From contig JAFYMV010000114.1 of assembly GCA_017548225.1 (NCBI GenBank), forward strand, positions 1 to 6,354: DNA of 6,354 nt. Reading direction: 5' to 3'. Source of the DNA: Bacteroidaceae bacterium (GTDB taxonomy: Bacteria; Bacteroidota; Bacteroidia; Bacteroidales; Bacteroidaceae). Shown here in pieces: positions 1 through 5,694 of the stretch. The notes below the pieces were generated by a model. It had not been told where the DNA came from. It did not search any database and saw nothing but the letters and a program-made list of their open reading frames with translations. The first letter of the stretch is position 1. Each line of letters begins with the position of its first letter. The translations under genes were made by a program, and so were the position numbers.

Positions 1-350
1 TAAACTGGCCTATGGGTCGCGTACTCATGTCGTACTACGCTTCTAAATATGTACAATTCGTTACTGGCATCAAGGTTAAGGATACTACCGCTGGCTTCAA
101 ATGCTACCGTCGACAGGTACTCGAAACCATCGAGCTTGACAAGGTACGCTTCAAGGGGTATGCCTTCCAGATAGAGATGAAGTTCACCGCCGCCCAATGC
201 GGATTTAAAATCAAGGAGGTCCCCGTTATCTTCGTCAACCGCGAATTAGGTACCTCAAAGATGAACAGCAGCATCTTCGGTGAGGCCATGTTCGGCGTGA
301 TGCGCCTCCGCTGGGATGGTTGGTTCCGTAAGTATCCGAAGAAAGCATAA
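1..350 (+). CDS. Polyprenol monophosphomannose synthase (GT2, DPM1-like), 3' part only
   Basis: The reading frame is open from the left edge (first full codon at base 3) to a TAA at 348-350, giving the last 115 residues of a protein that in this family is about 245-250 residues long. The catalytic GT-A half with the DxD region is outside the window. Visible motifs are DTTAGFKCYRR, GYAFQIEMKF and VPVIFVNRELGTSKM, which are characteristic of the C-terminal half of DPM1-like GT2 enzymes of Bacteroidales. Members transfer mannose from GDP-mannose to a polyprenyl phosphate at the cytoplasmic face of the inner membrane, making a donor for extracytoplasmic mannosylation. There is no membrane segment in the visible part, as in bacterial soluble or peripheral forms. 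The internal ATG at base 12 is not the start, because conserved sequence (NWP) precedes it. The exact acceptor lipid and downstream use are inferred. A general GT2 enzyme with a different sugar is the alternative. Confidence 0.9.
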   Translation, partial: NWPMGRVLMSYYASKYVQFVTGIKVKDTTAGFKCYRRQVLETIELDKVRFKGYAFQIEMKFTAAQCGFKIKEVPVIFVNRELGTSKMNSSIFGEAMFGVMRLRWDGWFRKYPKKA

Positions 351-373
351 GTATAAAAGAATACTCAACTATT

Positions 374-401
374 AGGACTGGCCTACGCTAGTCCTTTTTT
401 T
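374..401 (+). terminator. Intrinsic terminator of the GT2 gene
   Basis: An 8-bp stem pairs AGGACTGG (374-381) with CTAGTCCT (388-395) around a 6-nt loop, followed directly by a run of T to 401. The one non-Watson-Crick pair (380/389) is a G-U wobble in the + transcript but would be a C-A mismatch in a - transcript, and only the + side has the U tract. It therefore acts on + and ends transcription 24-50 nt after the GT2 stop codon, which makes the following gene a separate transcription unit. Confidence 0.88.
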
Positions 402-494
402 ATAAAAAATACGATAAGATGTTAGACGTCAGAAATTCTTTGAAAATTAATAACCTTCTACAATATCCATTCGTTTCTTTCGTTTAAGAAATAT

Positions 495-1988
495 ATGAAG
501 AAGAACTTCAAAACATGGAGCATAGCACTCATCCTTATGACAGTGATGAGTATATGGAGTTGTACCGACAATCAAAATTTTTCCACTAATCCCAATCACC
601 GTTTGGAATTCTCTACCGATACGGTAGCCTTTGACACGCTGTTTACGGAGGTCAGTTCGGCTACAAAGGCATTCCTTATATATAATCGAAACAAAGCCGA
701 CTTGCGTATAGCACAGGCTACGCTCTCGGGCGGAGAGAGTTCACCCTACCGAGTGAACATAGACGGACTTGCCGGCACCACATTCAGTAATCTCTCCTTA
801 CGAGGAGGCGATAGCATGTTTGTGTTCGTGGAAGCGACTATAGACCCGCGCGGTGAAAACACTCCATTTGAGGTAAAAGACTCACTACTCTTCGCTCTTG
901 AAGGCGGTGTTACTCAACAGGTACTTCTTACGGCAAGCGGACAAGATGTCACGGTACTGCGTAGTGTGGTTATAACAGCAGACACCACACTTACCGCCGA
1001 GCGCCCCTACCTCATCTATGACAGCCTAAAGGTTTTGGACAGCGCCACGCTATACATTGAGCCAGGTGCCCAACTCTACTTTGCCGACAAAGTAGAGTTA
1101 CAGGTATATGGTCGCATCGAGGCCGTAGGCACTGCCGACAGCCTCATCATATTCCGTGGAGCACGCACCGACCGCATGTTTTCATACCTCCCCTACGATC
1201 GCCTATCAGCGCAGTGGGGTGGCATCACGCTGCACGAATCGAGTACAGACAATCTGTTCGTACACTGCGATATCCATAGCGGAACATACGGATTGCGCGC
1301 CAAAGGTTCTGACATCGTGGAACACAAAGTAACGATGCACAATAGCCAGATACACAATGTGAACGAAGATGCCTTACAACTGATGCTATGCAAAGCTGCA
1401 TTTACCAACAGCCTTTTCACCAATGCTGGCGGCCATTGCGTAAATATCCTTGGTGGACAAATGGACTTTGTGCATTGCACTATGGCCAATTTCTTTCCTT
1501 GGAAGAGCGAACGAGGCGTAGCTGTCAACATCGTCAACTACATAGAAGAAGAAAACACACTATACCCATTACTCGGAGTAAACTTCATCAATAGCATCAT
1601 TACAGGCTCTAAAGAGGATGAACTGATGGGTATAGTAGTAGCCAAGACGGATACGACCGACTGGTCGGAATATGCACAATATCATTTCAGCCACTCGCTC
1701 ATCAACTCATGGAAAGAGGCACGCGACCCTGACACCCTACACTTTTCCCATATCGTATGGGAACACAAGGATAGCACCGCATACGGAAATACAAACTTCC
1801 GCACCATTGACTACAGCAACTTTATCTTTGACTTTCATCTCGACTCACTCTCGGTAGCCCGCGGCATCGCTACGGACGAATACCTAGACCTGCTTCCCTA
1901 CGATAAGGATGAACAGGAGCGCTTGATAGAGACTATTGATGCGGGATGCTATCAATATGTAGAGTATGCAAAAGAAGAAAAGAAGTAG
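495..1988 (+). CDS. Lipoprotein with right-handed parallel beta-helix domain
   Basis: The product has 497 residues. Residues 1-22 form a lipoprotein signal peptide: basic MKKNFK, a hydrophobic core, then IWS before Cys23, the predicted lipidated residue. An N-terminal beta-rich, Ig/ASH-like region (about 35-155) precedes a parallel beta-helix (about 160-400). The helix begins with the typical phrase LYIEPGAQLYF and continues with coils such as GRIEAVGTADSLIIF, WGGITLHESS, SQIHNVNEDALQLM and GGQMDFVHCTM. The C-terminal 90 residues (for example IDAGCYQYVE) look like a cap. Beta-helix proteins of this kind bind or cleave polysaccharides, but I see no catalytic motif I can assign, so the ligand is unknown. 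The export signal after Cys23 (TDNQN) is not strongly acidic, so surface display cannot be called. Twelve D(S/T)(A/I/L/M/T/V) tripeptides suggest heavy O-glycosylation. The start has no clear Shine-Dalgarno; the signal peptide fixes it. The last 23 nt overlap the next gene. Confidence 0.9.
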   Translation: MKKNFKTWSIALILMTVMSIWSCTDNQNFSTNPNHRLEFSTDTVAFDTLFTEVSSATKAFLIYNRNKADLRIAQATLSGGESSPYRVNIDGLAGTTFSNLSLRGGDSMFVFVEATIDPRGENTPFEVKDSLLFALEGGVTQQVLLTASGQDVTVLRSVVITADTTLTAERPYLIYDSLKVLDSATLYIEPGAQLYFADKVELQVYGRIEAVGTADSLIIFRGARTDRMFSYLPYDRLSAQWGGITLHESSTDNLFVHCDIHSGTYGLRAKGSDIVEHKVTMHNSQIHNVNEDALQLMLCKAAFTNSLFTNAGGHCVNILGGQMDFVHCTMANFFPWKSERGVAVNIVNYIEEENTLYPLLGVNFINSIITGSKEDELMGIVVAKTDTTDWSEYAQYHFSHSLINSWKEARDPDTLHFSHIVWEHKDSTAYGNTNFRTIDYSNFIFDFHLDSLSVARGIATDEYLDLLPYDKDEQERLIETIDAGCYQYVEYAKEEKK

Positions 1989-2961
1989 CCTACTACTGAC
2001 GGCATTACTACTTGCCCTCACGCTCTGCGCCCAAGAGCGCATACGGTTTGTGAGCTATAATGTAGAAAACCTCTTCGACTGCACCGACAACCCACAATTC
2101 AATGACGAAGCCTTTCTTCCCGAAGCGATACGCCATTGGACACCCCGCCGCTATTGGAACAAGTTGCAAGCAGTGAGTAGCGCTATAGCAGCCGTAGGCG
2201 ATGACCGCGCTCCAGATTTCGTCGCATTATGCGAAGTGGAGAACGATAGCGTGATGTATGACCTCACTCATCGTGCATCACTACGCACTGCAAAGTACGA
2301 ATACTTGATGACCACATCGAACGATCCTCGCGGCATTAATGTAGCCTTGATGTACAAGCCCACTACCTTCCACCCCTTTTCTCAACGAGCACTTCGCCTC
2401 CCCCAAGAGTTCCTCCCTGAAGGCCATCATGTACGCGATGTACTTTTGGTAAGCGGAGAGCTACACACGGGCGACACGCTCGATCTCTTTGTGTGCCACT
2501 TACCAAGTCGACTCAACGGTAAACAATCGGCACAACTACGACATAGCGTGGTGATGCACCTATGCCAAGCCGTAGACTCAATCACCCGTGAGCGTACCCT
2601 ACCCCACATCATCGTGATGGGCGACTTCAACGACACACCCCAGAGCAAGGCTCTTCGCCCACTCACCGAAAAGGTGGGTTTGATATGTATTACCCAAAGC
2701 CTCAATGGCAGTTACCGCTACAAAGGCAAATGGGAACAGATAGACCATGTATACCTATCCCCTATCCTAACTCAACAAACCGATAGCACATCACTGCACC
2801 TTTCTCCACAAGGTGCTTGGAATTTCTCTCCCGAATTTCTTACCGAACCCGAGCCCCGCTACGGAGGTTGTCGTCCATACCGGACCTATAATGGTATGCG
2901 CTACCAAGGAGGCACCAGCGACCACCTTCCCGTCTGTTTTGACCTGCGGTTTGAGTGGTAA
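1966..2961 (+). CDS. Secreted endonuclease/exonuclease/phosphatase (EEP) family hydrolase
   Basis: The product has 331 residues, with a type I signal peptide (MQKKKRSS, a Leu-rich core, and a likely cut after LCA, between Ala22 and Gln23). The mature protein shows the EEP/DNase I-like catalytic motifs in order: SYNVEN (Asn32, Glu34), CEVEN (Glu90, metal ligand), CHLPSR (His178), MGDFND (Asp220, Asn222), EQIDHVYL (Asp260, His261) and TSDHLPV (Asp319, His320). All expected active-site residues are present, so it should be an active Mg-dependent phosphodiesterase or phosphatase. The substrate (extracellular DNA, nucleotide, phospho-sugar or lipid) cannot be read from sequence. It is periplasmic or secreted. 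The ATG lies inside the last eight codons of the beta-helix gene in another frame, so translation is probably coupled; no other start keeps the signal peptide. Four D(S/T)(A/I/L/M/T/V) tripeptides (residues 94, 170, 204, 273) are possible O-glycosylation sites. No clear terminator follows on +. Confidence 0.92.
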   Translation: MQKKKRSSLLLTALLLALTLCAQERIRFVSYNVENLFDCTDNPQFNDEAFLPEAIRHWTPRRYWNKLQAVSSAIAAVGDDRAPDFVALCEVENDSVMYDLTHRASLRTAKYEYLMTTSNDPRGINVALMYKPTTFHPFSQRALRLPQEFLPEGHHVRDVLLVSGELHTGDTLDLFVCHLPSRLNGKQSAQLRHSVVMHLCQAVDSITRERTLPHIIVMGDFNDTPQSKALRPLTEKVGLICITQSLNGSYRYKGKWEQIDHVYLSPILTQQTDSTSLHLSPQGAWNFSPEFLTEPEPRYGGCRPYRTYNGMRYQGGTSDHLPVCFDLRFEW

Positions 2962-3008
2962 GCACTATATAAAAGGTATCTCACTAGCAACCAACAGCGA
3001 ATCATTCC

Positions 3009-3044
3009 AAAAAGATAGGGCGCGTCTTTACAGACACGCCCTAT
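3009..3044 (-). terminator. Intrinsic terminator of the C1B peptidase gene
   Basis: A 13-bp stem joins 3015-3027 with 3032-3044 around a 4-nt loop. Read on the - strand it starts about 25 nt after the peptidase stop codon and is followed at once by CTTTTT (complement of 3009-3014). The single imperfect pair (3023/3036) is a G-U wobble in the - transcript but a C-A mismatch on +, and the + side has no U tract. It therefore serves the peptidase gene and is not an evident terminator for the EEP gene converging on it. Confidence 0.87.
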
Positions 3045-3068
3045 GGCTATTAGATCTTGATATCTATT

Positions 3069-4262
3069 TTACTTAATACCAAGCTTCTTGCGAATATCCT
3101 TGGGAATAGCGTTCTTGTGAACAACAATATTCATAGTTTTGTAGCGAACGAATGACTTAGAAGCGTACCAGTGGCCCTTATATGTACCGCTCTCGCCCCA
3201 TGAGTTCTTTACCATGTAGTACTCTGCACCGTTCTGATCCTTAGCGATACCGTAGATCTGCATACCGTGGTCATCAGTAGTCTCCCAGTTGTCATAAGCA
3301 AGCTGACGCTGCTCTTGTGTGCACCACAACTCTGTTGAGGGCTTGGGAGTGCTCTTCTTCTCCTCCTCGCTCAACTTAAGCCATTTTGCCATATCAGAAC
3401 CCTCAAGGTCAGCACTCTTGTTCTTGTCAGGCATGTTAGCTACGCCGTTGCGTGAGAAACCGTTCTCACTCACATCAGAACCCCATGCAATGGTGTAACC
3501 CTCCATGATAGCATTATCAAATACCTCCATCAACTCATCGATAGGAAGATTGTATGACTGTGCCCAACGCCAGTTGTCCTGAATCTCAAGAACAAATGAA
3601 GAGTAGAAGGGATGGTGTGTGTATGAAGTCAATGACACATAGTCAGCAGCGTTGAGACCTGTCGACTCATAGAAAGATTTCGGAGTATACTCCTTACCAT
3701 TGTAGGTAAATTTCTCGGGGCGCACACCAAGATAGATATCGTGGATAGCCTCGATAGCCTTCTTCCACAACATCTTGCCCTCAGCGTCGCTCTGCAAGCT
3801 GCGGTGCTTACCCTCAGCGATAGCTGCTACTACAGCATTGCTCACTGCGGTGAGTTCGTTGTGGTTACTCAAGGTCTCACCATACATCACACCGGGACGC
3901 ATCTCCTCCTCGGGTACGAGGCCAAACTTCTCCATACCATAGAGAACATCGTAGAATGAGCCACCCTGTGAGAATGACACATCACCATGAGTGCGTACTG
4001 CCTTGTCTGCACGATCAAGGTAAGTATTGTGTACAATGAACATCTCAGAGAAATCGTACTCGCCCTTACCCATGCGGAGCAACTCTGACTCGATGAATGC
4101 AAGGCTTGAGTAGCACCAGCAGGTACCGGCACGATTCTGATTCTTTACAGAGGTAATGGGATTCTCTTTCACGGTAGTGAATACGAAACCCTCCTCATTT
4201 TGCGCGAAAGCACTGAAAGCCACAAGACCAGCGAGTGCAAGTGAAAAGATTCGTTTTGCCAT
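3069..4262 (-). CDS. Secreted papain-like cysteine peptidase, C1B (bleomycin hydrolase/aminopeptidase C-like)
   Basis: The product has 397 residues, with a type I signal peptide (MAKRIFSLALAGLVAFSAFA, cut before Gln21), so it is exported, unlike cytosolic PepC and bleomycin hydrolase. The active site is complete: Gln42 (oxyanion hole) in VKNQNRAGTCW, nucleophile Cys48, His332 in DDHGMQIYG, and Asn353 in VKNSWGESG. The remainder (DRADKAVRTHGDVSFSQGG, about 83-101, and GYTIAWGSDVSENGF, about 255-269) fits the C1B fold, which forms hexamers with exopeptidase activity in characterised members. The likely role is peptide trimming in the periplasm, which is inference. A second cysteine follows the nucleophile (CWC, Cys50). 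No D(S/T)(A/I/L/M/T/V) sequon is present. It has its own promoter (4315-4345) and terminator (3009-3044), so it is monocistronic. The ATG at 4262 has an A-rich leader and no clear Shine-Dalgarno. The family is secure; the exact specificity is not. Confidence 0.93.
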   Translation of the reverse strand: MAKRIFSLALAGLVAFSAFAQNEEGFVFTTVKENPITSVKNQNRAGTCWCYSSLAFIESELLRMGKGEYDFSEMFIVHNTYLDRADKAVRTHGDVSFSQGGSFYDVLYGMEKFGLVPEEEMRPGVMYGETLSNHNELTAVSNAVVAAIAEGKHRSLQSDAEGKMLWKKAIEAIHDIYLGVRPEKFTYNGKEYTPKSFYESTGLNAADYVSLTSYTHHPFYSSFVLEIQDNWRWAQSYNLPIDELMEVFDNAIMEGYTIAWGSDVSENGFSRNGVANMPDKNKSADLEGSDMAKWLKLSEEEKKSTPKPSTELWCTQEQRQLAYDNWETTDDHGMQIYGIAKDQNGAEYYMVKNSWGESGTYKGHWYASKSFVRYKTMNIVVHKNAIPKDIRKKLGIK

Positions 4263-4314
4263 AATCGTTTTTTGTATTAGGTTATTAAATAAGTATTTTT
4301 AGCATTACAACGGG

Positions 4315-4345
4315 CAAAGATAGTGATAATTTGCGAGATAACGAA
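4315..4345 (-). promoter_or_regulatory. Promoter of the C1B peptidase gene (Bacteroidetes primary sigma type)
   Basis: On the - strand, a -7 box TATCTTTG (4322 down to 4315) matches TAnnTTTG at all six fixed positions. It lies 19 bp after a -33-like TTCG (4345-4342; consensus TTTG, one mismatch). Transcription would start near 4307-4310, giving a leader of about 45-50 nt before the ATG at 4262. Position and spacing fit the known pattern; no start-site mapping is available here. Confidence 0.75.
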
Positions 4346-4380
4346 ATTTTATTTAAAGACAACACGGCATACATTACTTT

Positions 4381-4412
4381 TTTGCTTTATTCAAAAATAA
4401 TATGTAAGTTTG
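4381..4412 (+). promoter_or_regulatory. Promoter of aroE (Bacteroidetes primary sigma type)
   Basis: A -33 box TTTG (4381-4384) is followed after 20 bp by TAAGTTTG (4405-4412). Both fit the Bacteroidetes consensus at every fixed position. Transcription should begin near 4416-4420, leaving a leader of only about 20 nt before the ATG at 4439. This site lies inside an upstream in-frame extension of the aroE reading frame and so argues that the extension is not translated. Confidence 0.8.
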
Positions 4413-4438
4413 CGTTCCTATATATTTTGACCATTCAG

Positions 4439-5179
4439 ATGAAAACATACGGACTCATAGGCTATCCCCTCGGGCACTCATTCTCCAAAGGATATTTTAC
4501 CGACTATTTCAGTCAGGAGGGCATTGATGCCGAGTATAAAAATTTCGAATTACCCAACATTGAAGCGCTCATCGATGTGCTGCAATCCGAATCCACGCTG
4601 CAAGGGTTTAATGTCACCATCCCCTACAAGCAGCAAGTATTCCCCTACTTGAGAGAGTTAGATACTGCCGCTCAGGCCATCGGAGCAGTCAATGTTGTGA
4701 AGGTGATACACCACGATGGTAATGTGCATCTCAAGGGATACAATACCGACTATATAGGTTTCACCGATTCCATCCGCCCCTACCTCAAACCCCACCACAC
4801 ACACGCCCTTGTCTTGGGCACAGGAGGAGCTTCAAAGGCCGTAGCCTATGCCCTCCAGCAGTTGGGACTGAAGACCCGATTCGTATCTCGCACTTCGCGT
4901 GAGGATATCATCTCCTACGATGAGCTCACTCCCGAACTGATGACCCAATATACGGTCATCGTCAACACCACCCCTCTAGGCATGCATCCCAAAGTAGACG
5001 AATGTCCCCCACTCGATTACACCCAGCTAACCTCGCAGCATCTGCTCTACGATGTAGTCTACAATCCCGCGAAGACTCTCTTCCTTCAGCGTGGTGAATC
5101 CGCTGGTGCTACTATCTGTAACGGTATGGACATGCTTATCGGACAAGCCAAAGCAGCCTGGACGATTTGGAACGATTAA
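4439..5179 (+). CDS. aroE: Shikimate dehydrogenase (NADP-dependent)
   Basis: The product has 246 residues, cytosolic, and reduces 3-dehydroshikimate to shikimate with NADPH in the chorismate pathway. Motifs in order: shikimate-binding SFSK (Ser14, Ser16); NVTIPYK (58-64) with catalytic Lys64; GAVN (Asn85); NTD with Asp104, the catalytic partner; the Rossmann loop GTGGASKA (127-134); SRTSR (150-154), where the arginines fit NADPH phosphate recognition; NTTPLGM (176-182); and NGMDMLIGQA (228-237), which closes the substrate pocket. It is shorter than the E. coli enzyme (272 residues), as is usual in Bacteroidetes. The start is set at 4439 because MKTYGLIGYPLGHSF is the normal AroE N-terminus and the promoter overlaps the frame upstream; an in-frame ATG at 4331 is rejected. 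It stands alone, with the panCD operon converging on it. The stop codon lies in an 11-bp sequence repeated just downstream. Confidence 0.96.
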   Translation: MKTYGLIGYPLGHSFSKGYFTDYFSQEGIDAEYKNFELPNIEALIDVLQSESTLQGFNVTIPYKQQVFPYLRELDTAAQAIGAVNVVKVIHHDGNVHLKGYNTDYIGFTDSIRPYLKPHHTHALVLGTGGASKAVAYALQQLGLKTRFVSRTSREDIISYDELTPELMTQYTVIVNTTPLGMHPKVDECPPLDYTQLTSQHLLYDVVYNPAKTLFLQRGESAGATICNGMDMLIGQAKAAWTIWND

Positions 5180-5193
5180 CGAGGAACGATTAA
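5169..5193 (+). repeat. 11-bp direct repeat spanning the aroE stop codon
   Basis: GGAACGATTAA occurs at 5169-5179 (the last bases of aroE with its stop) and again at 5183-5193, a period of 14 bp. A related run, AACGATGAACGAG, lies at 5277-5289. The second copy overlaps the left arm of the 18-bp inverted repeat. Confidence 0.85.
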
Positions 5194-5245
5194 AGTTTAA
5201 CGAGTTGCACGGATAGGAGTAACCATAGTCAAAACTATTGTCTGT

Positions 5246-5274
5246 ACTCCAACACTCCTGACTCCTCAACTCCT
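5246..5274 (+). repeat. Short tandem ACTCC(T/A) repeats
   Basis: ACTCCA at 5246 and ACTCCT at 5254, 5261 and 5269 recur every 7-8 bp. The reverse complement AGGAGT lies at 5215-5220 and can pair with any of the ACTCCT copies, giving alternative folds to the 5216-5250 hairpin. The units are too short and irregular for a CRISPR array. Confidence 0.6.
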
Positions 5275-5290
5275 AAAACGATGAACGAGA

Positions 5291-5321
5291 AACGCCGACG
5301 CTTTCATACTGCGCCGGCGTT
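5291..5321 (-). terminator. Probable terminator hairpin of the panC-panD operon
   Basis: An 11-bp GC-rich stem pairs 5291-5301 with 5311-5321 around a 9-nt loop, starting about 20 nt after the panD stop on the - strand. The one odd pair (5298/5314) is a U-G wobble in the - transcript and an A-C mismatch on +, which favours - use. The tail (GTT followed by TCTCGTTC) is only modestly U-rich, so this is weaker than the other two terminators in the window. Confidence 0.5.
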
Positions 5322-5341
5322 AAACTTTAATCGTTATAAGT

Positions 5342-5686
5342 CTAAAGCTTATTCCCCATCTTGGGGAAGATCACCGCAGGGTGGAACTCGCGTGCCTCCT
5401 CGGGAGTCATCTGTGCATACGCCATGATGATAACCACATCATCGGGCTGCACGAGACGGGCAGCAGCGCCATTGAGACAAATCTGTCCCTTGCCACGCTC
5501 ACCCTTGATGATATAGGTTACAAAGCGCTCACCGTTATTATTATTCACGATATGCACCTGCTCACCCTCTACCATGCCAGCGGCATCCATCAAATCCTCA
5601 TCAATGGTAATGCTACCCATATAGTTGAGGTTCGCCTCGGTAACACGAGCGCAATGTATCTTCGATTTCAGTACAGTAATCAGCAT
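5342..5686 (-). CDS. panD: Aspartate 1-decarboxylase (pyruvoyl-dependent) proenzyme
   Basis: The product has 114 residues, cytosolic, and decarboxylates L-aspartate to beta-alanine for pantothenate synthesis. With the ATG at 5686, residues fall at the same numbers as in the E. coli enzyme: Lys9, His11, the self-cleavage pair Gly24-Ser25 in NYMGSITID (Ser25 becomes the pyruvoyl cofactor), Arg54, Tyr58 and Asn72 (CLNGAAA). That exact alignment is why I choose 5686 over an in-frame GTG at 5692, which would add only Met-Asp. It follows panC by 8 nt, so the two are co-transcribed and the product feeds PanC directly. The C-terminus is shorter than the E. coli protein (126 residues), which is common. 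All residues needed for processing and catalysis are present. Confidence 0.97.
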   Translation of the reverse strand: MLITVLKSKIHCARVTEANLNYMGSITIDEDLMDAAGMVEGEQVHIVNNNNGERFVTYIIKGERGKGQICLNGAAARLVQPDDVVIIMAYAQMTPEEAREFHPAVIFPKMGNKL

Positions 5687-5694
5687 ATCCACTA

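Larger units (their letters stand above)
5185..5335. repeat. 151-bp structured intergenic element with perfect 18-bp terminal inverted repeats
   Basis: AACGATTAAAGTTTAACG (5185-5202) is exactly the reverse complement of 5318-5335, 115 bp apart. Each arm contains an 11-bp palindrome (TTAAAGTTTAA, or TTAAACTTTAA in the right arm). Inside lie a hairpin at 5216-5250 (GGAGTA/TACTCC enclosing ATAGT/ACTAT with a CAAA loop), a set of ACTCCT repeats, and a GC-rich hairpin at 5291-5321 whose 3' side overlaps the right arm and so would compete with it. No open reading frame fits it, and I see no matching target-site duplication at the edges. It could be a short dispersed repeat (MITE- or REP-like) or a structured RNA/terminator region between two converging genes. 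The repeat is directly visible; its role is not. Confidence 0.7.

Noticed and set aside
470..491. Small AT-rich hairpin (TTTCTT/AAGAAA) and a TTCGTTT direct repeat just before the beta-helix start
   Set aside because: The 6-bp A-T-rich stem is weak and such matches are common by chance in AT-rich leaders.
402..494. Possible promoter upstream of the beta-helix gene
   Set aside because: TTTG at 439-442 exists, but no good TAnnTTTG follows at 19-21 bp; the nearest candidates match poorly. A promoter is expected here but I cannot place it.
561..580. Surface-export signal after the lipoprotein Cys23
   Set aside because: The following residues TDNQN have a single acidic residue and do not clearly match the acidic export signals described in Bacteroidota.
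1193..1537. 114-codon frame on - inside the beta-helix gene
   Set aside because: It is the antisense shadow of a gene with clear domains and a signal peptide, with no recognisable motif of its own.
2813..3076. 87-codon frame on + across the EEP gene end and the following gap
   Set aside because: It overlaps the conserved C-terminus of the EEP protein, including the SDH motif, and then runs through the peptidase terminator.
4331..4438. In-frame 36-residue N-terminal extension of aroE from an ATG at 4331
   Set aside because: It contains the aroE promoter, is AT-rich and non-conserved, and MKTYGLIGYPLGHSF is the normal AroE N-terminus.
5185..5335. Calling the inverted-repeat element a MITE outright
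   Set aside because: No target-site duplication is visible at its edges and I cannot test for other copies, so I report it only as a structured repeat.
5687..5692. GTG start at 5692 for panD
   Set aside because: The ATG at 5686 puts Gly24-Ser25, Arg54, Tyr58 and Asn72 at the family's standard numbers and leaves an ordinary 8-nt gap after panC.
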